Shown here one piece after another: positions 50,746-59,167 of a DNA stretch of 64,000 nucleotides; the first letter of the stretch is position 1, and the number at the start of each line of letters is the position of its first letter. Source of the stretch: Cladophialophora immunda (lineage: Eukaryota; Ascomycota; Eurotiomycetes; Chaetothyriales; Herpotrichiellaceae); assembly GCF_000835495.1 (NCBI RefSeq), contig NW_015622545.1:1876777-1940776 (forward strand), given 5' to 3'. The translations under genes were made by a program, and so were the position numbers. Under the pieces are notes generated by a model. The model saw only the letters and a program-made list of their open reading frames with translations, made no database searches and had not been told where the DNA came from.

Positions 50746-51984
50746 ATGCCTCCTATGTCCCGAGGGTTCATCTCGAGCGGCATCCGTCATGCGGTCGTCA
50801 TCTGCGGTCCTCCCTCAAACTCCTGCCGATATCGTCCTTCAGCCAGACTCAGTCGCATGATCACTCTTCCCAATAGAAGCGCACTCAAGACTGCTATAGC
50901 CCAAAATGTCCAGAAAAACGGAGAGACAATGGGCCCGGAGTTGGCACCGAAGAAGTCTTGGAAGTCATATCTGCAATCCAGTTCCATCTCGTCCTCTACT
51001 CGGAGCTGGATATGGCGGCTCTTCGTCATCGCTCCACCGCTCATAGTCTTCTTCATGTCGTTTCCGTTCACAATCATGCGAGTGCAGGGCGCTTCGATGG
51101 CCCCGTTCTTCAATATCAACTCTTCTCCACATCTCCCACCCAACGCCCCAGATATCATTCTTGTGAAAAAAGTCAAGGGCATCGAAGCATTGTCGAATCT
51201 GATGGGAGATCGATATTCACGATTGAGACTTGAAAGAGGTCAAATCGTGGTCTTTTACGCGCCTCACGACCCCGCGAAATTAGCCGTCAAGCGGGTTATC
51301 GGTATTCCAGGAGACAGAATCAAACCTCTTCCCGGGTATCCTGGTGGCGACGACTCTGTGATTGTGCCGTACAATCACATCTGGGTGGAAGGGGACGCGA
51401 ACAGCCGGGAAAAGTCAATGGACTCAAATTACTTCGGACCCCTAAGTCAGAACATGGTGTTTGGACTGGTCACCGCAGTCCTCACGCCCTGGGCTACTCC
51501 GGTGGCTGTTAAGGGAGACGAACATGATTATCCTGCCAAAACCAGCGGGAGGCTAGAGAAGGACGTGGTGCAGCGTGCCAAGTTGGATCCAGACACTGAG
51601 GCCTTGCAGCAGGATGACCCTTTTGCGGACGGTCGAGCTGCGATTGAGTTGGCTATGATGCGGCGGAATCGAGACCAACTGATCACAATGATGAGGGACA
51701 GGTCGAAATTCGACCAACTGAAGAGAATGTACGAGCGAGCAAAGACAGAGTTGCGTCAGGGCACCAAGGAGTCGAAGGAGGTTGCCAGTGGACTGGTGGA
51801 GGAGTTGCAGGTCCTTTTTGAGAGTGTGGGCTTGAACAAGGATGGAAGCCCGATTCCCCCGGCACTGAGGACCTTGCAACAGGGCGGAGGAGAGGAGGAT
51901 CATGTCGCAAAACAGAAAAGACTGAAGGACTACCTGGCTAGGCAGCACCGGGGCTCGAATGAAGGTGACAGACCTGCGGCTTAG
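50746..51984 (+). CDS. IMP2: Mitochondrial inner membrane protease subunit 2 (IMP2-like), extended
   Basis: Type I signal-peptidase-like serine protease (family S26) that removes sorting signals from proteins of the intermembrane space. Single exon, 412 residues; the first in-frame ATG is MPPMSRGFIS at 50746. The N-terminus is rich in Arg and Ser and low in acids (about residues 1-50), as in a mitochondrial presequence. The membrane helix is at about 90-108 (WRLFVIAPPLIVFFMSFPF). The catalytic Ser is Ser117 in VQGASMAP and the Lys is Lys172 in LAVKRVIGIPGDR; both S26 boxes are intact, followed by VPYNHIWVEGD and SNYFGPLS. From about residue 268 a charged helical extension of some 145 residues follows that is absent from yeast Imp2 (177 residues). 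Confidence 0.88.
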   Translation: MPPMSRGFISSGIRHAVVICGPPSNSCRYRPSARLSRMITLPNRSALKTAIAQNVQKNGETMGPELAPKKSWKSYLQSSSISSSTRSWIWRLFVIAPPLIVFFMSFPFTIMRVQGASMAPFFNINSSPHLPPNAPDIILVKKVKGIEALSNLMGDRYSRLRLERGQIVVFYAPHDPAKLAVKRVIGIPGDRIKPLPGYPGGDDSVIVPYNHIWVEGDANSREKSMDSNYFGPLSQNMVFGLVTAVLTPWATPVAVKGDEHDYPAKTSGRLEKDVVQRAKLDPDTEALQQDDPFADGRAAIELAMMRRNRDQLITMMRDRSKFDQLKRMYERAKTELRQGTKESKEVASGLVEELQVLFESVGLNKDGSPIPPALRTLQQGGGEEDHVAKQKRLKDYLARQHRGSNEGDRPAA

Positions 51985-52628
51985 ACTCTGTCGTTGGCCA
52001 TATGGATATTGCATGCCCGTAGCTTGATGACCTTCGTCCGATGCATCAGCCTCCCAGCAGGGCAGGCGGGTAGAGCGTCAGTTAACGGACAAGGTCAGTG
52101 CCATGGCGCCTTCACAAGCCGAGATGCCCAGCAACCTGGCAGAAGACCAGTCACGACTGACGCAGGTTGCTTTGTCAGAGCCGCCTCCTGCATCACTCAA
52201 GCAAGTGAGGCTCCATATTCATAGATCCACACCAATATAACCTAGACAAAGAAGGGTGCGAGGTATAGATGATTGAGTGACTAAGGAAATGTGGAACGAA
52301 ATAGGTTCGTTGGTTGTGAGTTGTACGAAGCCGTATGAGACACAGCAGCTATGGCAAGACAACATCTCTAAGTCACAGGGAGCTTGGAAGAAACAGAGGG
52401 CAGAGATGCTTGCGGAAAGAAAACAATGGAGCACCCATCGGCGAGTCTACGGCCCTACAAAGCCTCTGTTCATGAAACCTGTGGCTCTGCTTTTGTGCGA
52501 ATAGCCTTTCCCTGCTGCTGTTGCACCACCTCGACGAGCTAGCCAATATATGAGGTACTGCTTCTGTAGAAAATGTCTTTGCCAATTCCTTGTTCCAACA
52601 AACGATAGCACGTTCAGTGATTCCGGTT
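51985..52628. other. Convergent 3' flanks of the IMP2-like and glycolipid-transfer genes
   Basis: 644 bp. No supported gene. Confidence 0.45.
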
Positions 52629-53282
52629 CTACCACTTTGCTTCCTTGGTGGCCAAAAAGGCCTTCAAAATGGTCACTCTCTTCTCCAACGCCGCCACCCA
52701 TTTCTCCAGTGCCTCTCTTGTGGTCTCTGGATCTGTCCCTTCGCCGCCCAATCGCACATAGAAGTCTTTCCGGTAGGGAGTCGCACCCATGGCGGCGCTG
52801 AAAATGGGTTTGATCAACAATCCATGGTGCGGGGCCAGAGTGTTCTTGTAGCTCGCTCGAAAGCCATCAGCGAGCTCCTTGTTCGGCTTGGGTTCCACAG
52901 CTTTGACAGACGCATTGGTGGTGAGATCGGACCGCAGTGCCTGTGCTGTGAAATCCAAACCACGAGTCAACCACACCAGCCCTTCGGTGGCCTTGTGACT
53001 TTTCGACGCAAGCTCTGTCTTGACCAGCAGTTGGACTGTCGTTGAACCTTCGGGGGCCGCTTTATAACGATCACGAAGTTTTGTAACGTTGCCCATCATG
53101 TCGTTTTTCACGGGTGTGAAGGCTACTGAGCCCAGCAGGTCGAAGAGCGTGGTGGTGGCTTCAGAGGCATCGAGGAATTCGAGGGTGGAAATGCCGCCGT
53201 CGTCGGACAAGGGGACGTCGTCGAAGTGTACTTTGTGGGTGTCAAACCAGGTTTTGCCTGGTGGGATTTGAGTGCCGGACAT
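52629..53282 (-). CDS. Glycolipid transfer protein, HET-C2-like
   Basis: Cytosolic carrier of glycosphingolipids between membranes. Single exon, 217 residues from the ATG at 53282 (MSGTQIPPGKTWFDTHKVHF). The GLTP fold is evident along the whole length: FLDASEATTTLFDLLGSVAF, then TPVKNDMMGNVTKLR with Asp61, Asn65 and Lys68; GLVWLTRGLDF with Trp104; and TLAPHHGLLIKPIFSAAMG with His153. These match the five headgroup-contacting residues of human GLTP (Asp48, Asn52, Lys55, Trp96, His140). The length agrees with Podospora HET-C2 (208). In Podospora allelic forms of this protein set off incompatibility with HET-domain NLRs. Here the gene is divergent from the Spo71-like gene. Confidence 0.92.
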   Translation of the reverse strand: MSGTQIPPGKTWFDTHKVHFDDVPLSDDGGISTLEFLDASEATTTLFDLLGSVAFTPVKNDMMGNVTKLRDRYKAAPEGSTTVQLLVKTELASKSHKATEGLVWLTRGLDFTAQALRSDLTTNASVKAVEPKPNKELADGFRASYKNTLAPHHGLLIKPIFSAAMGATPYRKDFYVRLGGEGTDPETTREALEKWVAALEKRVTILKAFLATKEAKW

Positions 53283-53681
53283 TGCTAGAAGTAGAGGTAT
53301 GATGCTGCTCAGGTGAGAGAGTATGAAGGGGCGTTGTGCATGGAAAAGTAGTAAGGGGTATGGAAGTGACGGTGAACACCTGTCGAGGGGCGCATGGCCG
53401 TGGCGGGCGCGTGCCAATGGAATTGGGGCCGCTGCAGCGTGCAAACAAGGCAAACATAAACAACTTCGCTTTTCGAGCGTCACTGACGTCACTGGAGGGT
53501 GGTGTCCAGTTTTGCCTGCTGGACGCGCATGATCGAGGCTGTGGAAGCGAGTTTGAGAGGCAGACCGGAGGCGCAGAGTCCACTGCCTCTTCCTCGGAGC
53601 TCGAGGAGGAGTCGATGTCCCTCACCATGCTCATGAGTATATTGTTAAGACTGTCATGCTAACCTGGACTGTGGTATAAAG
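53283..53681. promoter_or_regulatory. Bidirectional promoter of the glycolipid-transfer and Spo71-like genes
   Basis: 399 bp between divergent ATGs. A TATAAA at 53675-53680 abuts the plus-strand ATG and is too close to act as its TATA box. Confidence 0.5.
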
Positions 53682-56600
53682 ATGTCGACCTCCCGAGTGA
53701 TGCCAGTCGGCAGCACGACCGGCGCCCACGACTTCGATGCCCTTGATCCTGACTCGTACACCGCCCACCGACTCAAGCATGCGTCCCCCGAGCATCTTTA
53801 CCTCACCTCCCACCGCTTTTTCATTGGTCCGATTCCAGAGGGATGGCTCAACAGCCACAGAAAAGAGTGGTATAGGCGGAGACTACAGCTTAGCACATAT
53901 TCTTCTCGAAGAGCGAGTTTCCGCGCCGCCACCGACCAAGATCTTCGTCATAGGACTTTGACGGGTCTTGAAGGCCCTTCGACTGCTGCCAGGGTGAGCT
54001 TCGGCTTTCCTCAACCGGAAGATGTCCTCGACCAAGACTCAAGCAATGGCGAGACCACAGATGTCGAACAAGAGGACCTGGAAGGAGATGAAGAGCCAAT
54101 CCAGCCAAGAGATATAGAGCCGGTGTCTACAAATGATGTGCCCCGTATTCTAGGAATCGATGACGAGAACGAACAGGGTGACAGAGTCCCCAAGTCTCTG
54201 CCAGTCCCTGCAGACAGAGGTCTGGATGGTACCAACGACAATCTAAAACCTGGGCCGAGCACAAAGAGTGCCTTGAAGTCTCCAAAACCCGACTCTTACA
54301 AAACTGCCCGTGAAGATCCTTTTGGGGATTCAAAAGCCACCACACCGGTAATCAACCCACAACGCTCAGATCATGACACCGACATTGCTGAGAGCATCGG
54401 ACAAGACTTTAACAGAAGGTCCATGCAGCCATCAGCATCGACCCAAGACAATCTGGAGACGAACTCGAGGACTGCTCTACTATCCGCCGAAAATCCAAAG
54501 CCGGACGCGAAATCCCTGCAGCAACATGAACCTGCACCCTTGGATGATGACCAGACTTACCGGCTCGCCCGGACGAGCACAGGTGTCAGGTTCAAGGTGT
54601 CGGAAGGAGTCCAACGAGGTCAGCAGAAGGTGGTCAGCAGGGCAATTCGCGTGCAAGGCCGTGTTGCCAACAGGAGATTGAGACGTAATACCCTCCAAGA
54701 GGGGACTGTCGTCAAAATGGAACGCATGTTGGTGAGAGTGGATATGACCTTGCAGCAAGTCCCGGAGGATTTTGATGAGAATGAGAGCATCAAGATCGAG
54801 ACGAGGTTGCTGGAGAAATGGCGCGAGTTCATGGTCGTGGCAAGAAAGAGCAAGAAACAGGATGTCGACGACTACCGACTTCAAATCTACAAAACTCGAG
54901 TCATCCCGGAGATTGACGATGAATCAACAAAGAAGAAACCGAAGCATGAAATCAGACTCGATCCCAAGACGACGCGAGTCAATTTGTATTCTTCTCTCGA
55001 CAAGACCGTGGTAATCTGGCATCCGTACAGAAAAGGAACAAGGATCATGGTTATGAGGCCGCGTTCGCAGGCACACTCTGTGGAGTGGTATACCTTCCTC
55101 AGAGACGCCCTGGGCTGGGAACGGCCTTCCACTCTTCAAGTCAATGTCCCGGACCTAGATGTGACATTGCGCCTGGAGAAGCCATTCGAAGGACTTGAGA
55201 CCGCTGGCGCCGATGCTGCAGACGAGGAGACGGCTCTGGCGCGGACGGTCGCTGCCGAGAAAGCCGTTGCAGGCAAGATCATTTCGGAGTGCATTGCCAT
55301 GTTGGAACGCGATCCCGAATGGTCGAATGTCTTGGACGTCTGGACCGAGACTGCTAAAATGGGTCTTGCATGGAAGAGGTACGACAGGCTGGAATGGGTA
55401 CATGGGGTCAACGAGCACAAGATGTATGGCTCCATGGCAATGGCCCGATCTCATGACCTGGAACTGCGACCGAAACAGCACTACCCTACGTCGACGTATG
55501 GCCGAAAAGGAAAACATCACGAGGAGCCGCCTCCCATTGAAGGGTTCTTGATTCGGCTGACGTCTCAGAAAGGGGTCCACAAACGGATGGGCAAAGCGTT
55601 CTTCAAGCGATTGTATTTCTCGACGCACAACCAGTTTTTGATGTTTAATCGACCGGCGAAGGCCACCCCACCTCATCCACCACGACTTGCGACGACCAGC
55701 GAGGGCGAAGTCCCATCTTCGCACGAGATCGTGGAGAAGACGCCATTGTTATACGATATCGAACCCTACAAGTTGAGTCACGGCGATATTTCGTGGTTGT
55801 CCTCTGGCAATCGGATGACTTTGCAGAGTCGCGACCGTGGTGCCCTCGAAGAGGCACGGCGGAATGTGGCCAACATCTTGGAAGCGGACGGATATATCAA
55901 CATGTGCAATATTCGTAGCGTGCGCACCATAAGATGGGGCGCTTCTCCTGCCGATGAAGCACTTGAGGCTGGATCGAGTTCGGACGTCGATTTCCACCAG
56001 GAGGTCGCTGACAGCAGGCGGGAGGACGGATCGACGCAAGAAATCGACGACGATCGAGTCTTTGAACTGGTTCTCGGGAATGGGTTGGTTGTTCGTCTGC
56101 AAGCATACTCGAAGCATACACGCGACGAATGGATCCGTCGCCTGAAAGAACTGGTTAAGTACTGGAAGCTTCGCACGGCTGCCGAGATGGACACGTTCAA
56201 AGCGATCCGCAAAGCCAACCTCGAACAGCTCAACGTGGACGAGGAAATGGAAGCCATCATCGGTCAATTTGCCAAGAAATGGGAAGTCAGCCGCAGCGAA
56301 GCCAGCCCGGAACTCTACAACATGTGCGCCATCAGCAGCTGTCGCAGCATTACCATGTCGGGCTCGCTGTATCTCAAAACGCGTCGACGAGCCACCTTCC
56401 ATCGGTGCCAGGTCATCCTTACGGGGGGCAGATTGCTCATTTTCCAGTCGGCTTTGCGAAAGAGGACGGGCGAGCAGGTGCGATTCATCCACCAGGAGAA
56501 GCAGCAAGACGTGGACTTGAAAGATTGCTACGTGTACAGTGGGCTGATTGTTGACGACGATCTCCTGTACCAGAACCGGACTTTCGATGCGAACCACCCT

Positions 56601-56954
56601 GGGCTGGCCAGTCTCCCTCGCGTGTACCTTGAAGACGGATGGACGAGCGCAGACGTCGACGTCATGACCTGTTTTGTGGTGTGGATGAACCGGAAAAAGG
56701 GCTGGTTCAAGACCGCCACGACCGAGGAGGCTGTCAGCGACTCTGGAGAAGATGGAAGAAGCCGCGGACGCACCAGAGCGCGGCTTCGTAGAGTGGGGCA
56801 GTTGGGCGTGCCGGGGCGAGGGATGGTCTTCAAGTGCCGCAGTCGGGCGGAGAGGGATCACTGGGTGTTGAACATTGCGAGCGAGATTGAGCGGGTGATT
56901 GAGCATGAGGTCGAGGAGCTGGGCGACGAGGGCGAGTTCCGGTTCGACAAGTGA
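53682..56954 (+). CDS. Spo71-like protein with split/tandem PH domains
   Basis: Single exon, 1090 residues. In yeast Spo71 works with Vps13 and Spo73 in prospore-membrane growth; filamentous relatives are little studied. The N-terminal block at about residues 34-69 has the Spo7_2_N-type motif HRFFIGPIPEGWLNSHRKEW. Residues about 100-300 are acidic and disordered. A conserved block from about 300 holds TGVRFKVSEGVQRGQQKVVS and MLVRVDMTLQQVP, and RLQIYKTRVIP at about 405 begins a beta-rich region. A first PH-like domain lies at about 620-830 (IEGFLIRLTSQKGVHKRMGK; ending AYSKHTRDEWIRRLKELVK), and a second at about 890-1070 (MSGSLYLKTRRRATFHRCQV; ending CRSRAERDHWVLNIASEIER). Both have the C-terminal helix with Trp. 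A second ATG at 53700 is possible. Confidence 0.85.
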   Translation: MSTSRVMPVGSTTGAHDFDALDPDSYTAHRLKHASPEHLYLTSHRFFIGPIPEGWLNSHRKEWYRRRLQLSTYSSRRASFRAATDQDLRHRTLTGLEGPSTAARVSFGFPQPEDVLDQDSSNGETTDVEQEDLEGDEEPIQPRDIEPVSTNDVPRILGIDDENEQGDRVPKSLPVPADRGLDGTNDNLKPGPSTKSALKSPKPDSYKTAREDPFGDSKATTPVINPQRSDHDTDIAESIGQDFNRRSMQPSASTQDNLETNSRTALLSAENPKPDAKSLQQHEPAPLDDDQTYRLARTSTGVRFKVSEGVQRGQQKVVSRAIRVQGRVANRRLRRNTLQEGTVVKMERMLVRVDMTLQQVPEDFDENESIKIETRLLEKWREFMVVARKSKKQDVDDYRLQIYKTRVIPEIDDESTKKKPKHEIRLDPKTTRVNLYSSLDKTVVIWHPYRKGTRIMVMRPRSQAHSVEWYTFLRDALGWERPSTLQVNVPDLDVTLRLEKPFEGLETAGADAADEETALARTVAAEKAVAGKIISECIAMLERDPEWSNVLDVWTETAKMGLAWKRYDRLEWVHGVNEHKMYGSMAMARSHDLELRPKQHYPTSTYGRKGKHHEEPPPIEGFLIRLTSQKGVHKRMGKAFFKRLYFSTHNQFLMFNRPAKATPPHPPRLATTSEGEVPSSHEIVEKTPLLYDIEPYKLSHGDISWLSSGNRMTLQSRDRGALEEARRNVANILEADGYINMCNIRSVRTIRWGASPADEALEAGSSSDVDFHQEVADSRREDGSTQEIDDDRVFELVLGNGLVVRLQAYSKHTRDEWIRRLKELVKYWKLRTAAEMDTFKAIRKANLEQLNVDEEMEAIIGQFAKKWEVSRSEASPELYNMCAISSCRSITMSGSLYLKTRRRATFHRCQVILTGGRLLIFQSALRKRTGEQVRFIHQEKQQDVDLKDCYVYSGLIVDDDLLYQNRTFDANHPGLASLPRVYLEDGWTSADVDVMTCFVVWMNRKKGWFKTATTEEAVSDSGEDGRSRGRTRARLRRVGQLGVPGRGMVFKCRSRAERDHWVLNIASEIERVIEHEVEELGDEGEFRFDK

Positions 56955-57763
56955 GGATGGAAGGGGAGTGGAGAGAAGAATGCAACCCCAGCATTGTTGT
57001 GTTTATCCATAACCTATCAATACCCTGATTGTTCCTTATATATGGATCTTTGTATCATCCAAAATGAGAGCGTTCGCCCGGCATGCCCCTTCACCAGTCC
57101 TACCACAAGCACCTCCTCCGGATCGACCTGCGCACAGATTCGCGCACGGGCCTTCGGATGGGATTCCCGCAGCCCGCTTCGCGAGAGGCTGTAGGATTGG
57201 CATGGCGCGTTGCCCATTTCATTCGCCAGCCAGCTTCCAGTGGCGTCGCCAACATCAAGGCCCTTTGCTTGTGGCGGGGCCTAGACATCGCAAGGACCAT
57301 CTGTTTCCCGGCATCTGATGCTGTGACACGGGGCCTTCGTCCGGCAAGGGGGGCAAGTCTTGACGATAACGAGGCACCCAAGATATTACCACTCTGTCTA
57401 TTCCCATTCCAATGACGTCCATATATATTGCTTCTGCCAGCCTTGCGCGGCCGGCCACATTCCTCCTCCCTCCAACCGAGTGACAATAATATCAGACATG
57501 CTTGAGAGTGGTGCAAGGGAAATTTCTCCCATTTCCCAAATTCCATCGCCGGAAAGGCTGAGAGTTAATTAGTGAAGTCACGAAAATCAACACAGCATCT
57601 TGAGCCCGCATCCTTGGAGACGCAGATCTCAAGGTGAATGCCTGGAGGAGACAGCGGTCCTCAATCCCACGCTTCTCCCCAAAACCAGTCAAGTCACTGC
57701 GCAGGACAACATTGAAGAGGCGCCTCGCTGATCTTTCAGGTCCTCAAATGACCCGCTGGCCCA
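56955..57763. other. Intergenic region, no gene seen
   Basis: 809 bp between two plus-strand genes. Open frames of up to 148 codons on the minus strand are Arg-rich and unsupported. Confidence 0.45.
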
Positions 57764-58779
57764 ATGCAGGCCATTTCGGAACCACCGCCGGATTTCGTCG
57801 ACGAGGCCATCGAAGTCCACAGCCGCACGGCCAGCACAGTGTCCAGCACGTCGGACATTTTCCAGCTGGTTGAGGAAAACGGCCGCCAGTATCCGAACTA
57901 CGGGATCCATTGGTACGGCCTGCCCGTCGACCACGGCGAGCAGGAGAGAATGGCGCGCCAGCATGAGCACTACCGCGTGTCTGAGGGACTATTGCACGTC
58001 CCGATCGCGTATCCGCCGCAACGGATTCTCGACCTGGGCACGGGCTTTGGGGAGTGGGCCATCGACGTCGCCGACTGTTTCCCCAGCGCCATCGTGACGG
58101 GCATCGACATTGCGCCGGTGCAGCCGTCCCTCGTGCCGCCGAACTGCAACTTCGAGATCCAGGACATGGAGTGCTTCTGGGACCAGGCGGACGACACGTT
58201 CGACATCATCCACCTGCGCGAGCCCATCCTGATGATCCGCGACTGGCCCCATCTCTTCGACCAGGTCAAGCGCTGCCTGAAGCCGGGGGGCTGGTTCGAG
58301 ATCTCCTGCACCCACCTGGCCGTGCAGTGCGACGACGGCAGCGTCCTGGACACGTCGTTCCTCCGCTACGTCGTCGAGCGGCTGCGCGACGCCTCGACGA
58401 ACCTCGGCATGTCGCTCGACTGCCCCCTCCACTTCGCGCAGTACTTCCACGACGCCGGGTTCGGCGCCGTCCAGACCTCGACGCTCCCGCTGCCCGTGAC
58501 CGCGTGGCCGACCGATCCTCAGCTGCGCGCGGTCGGCGAGGTCGAGCACAAGAACCTGGCCTCCCTGTCCTGGTCGATCGGCCTGCGCCTGTTTCGCGAG
58601 GCGTACGGCTGGCCTCCCCACAAGACAGACGCGGTGATGCGCTTGCTCCGCGCCGAGCTCTGCGCCCTGGACTATCACCCTTATTACAATCGGTCAGTGT
58701 TTTTCCTGCGCGCTTTGATTTCCATGCCGCCTGCTAAACGGGGTTTCGCAGATACATTGTGTGTGGGCAGAAACGATAG
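57764..58779 (+). CDS. LaeA-like SAM-dependent methyltransferase
   Basis: Two exons, 57764-58692 and 58752-58779, with a 59-nt intron (GTCAGT donor, GCTAAAC branch, CGCAG acceptor), give 318 residues. The short last exon adds YIVCGQKR and stop, the usual ending of this family; without the splice a spurious 40-residue tail appears. The N-terminal acidic and Ser/Thr region is followed by NGRQYPNYGIHWYGLPVDHG, family-typical spacing before motif I RILDLGTGFGEWAIDVA (about residues 87-103). Then come VTGIDIAPVQPSLVPPNCNF, FDIIHLREPILMIRDWPHLF and VKRCLKPGGWFEISC. LaeA itself controls secondary metabolism; most fungal paralogues are of unknown target. No biosynthetic core gene is visible within the window. 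Confidence 0.88.
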
Positions 58780-59167
58780 AGATGGAGAGGGTCTCAGTAG
58801 AAAAAGGCCCCAGGGTTAATATCCAGCCAGCCATGGTTAAAAAGAATTGGGTAAACCCCTTCAGAAAACCTTTCCTTTGGGAATTTGTGGTCCAATTCGA
58901 TGATAGATCGACTGGTATGATGTATCACTACCGCTCATGAGCTAAGTCGCCATGTCAGTTAGCCAGTATGTCTCATTTTGTAGGTTGAGACTTTAGTTCC
59001 CGATCGTCTCGTCACAGAGTGAGTGATCGCTTAAAAAAGGTTGTAAAAGTGCCTTCCCTACCACGCCCCCTTCACTGCCCTCTTTTCCCTTGAAGGCGCG
59101 ACTAGACTTCTTGTGAAGTTCGTGCGACAAGCTGGGTTTGAGCATTCCCTTGGCGCTCAGAACAGAG
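58780..59167. other. Convergent 3' flanks of the methyltransferase and second HET gene
   Basis: 388 bp, AT-richer than the genes. Nothing else seen. Confidence 0.4.

Noticed and set aside
57100..57546. 148-codon minus-strand frame between the Spo71-like and methyltransferase genes
   Set aside because: Arg-rich, no motifs, overlapped by equally long frames on the other strand.
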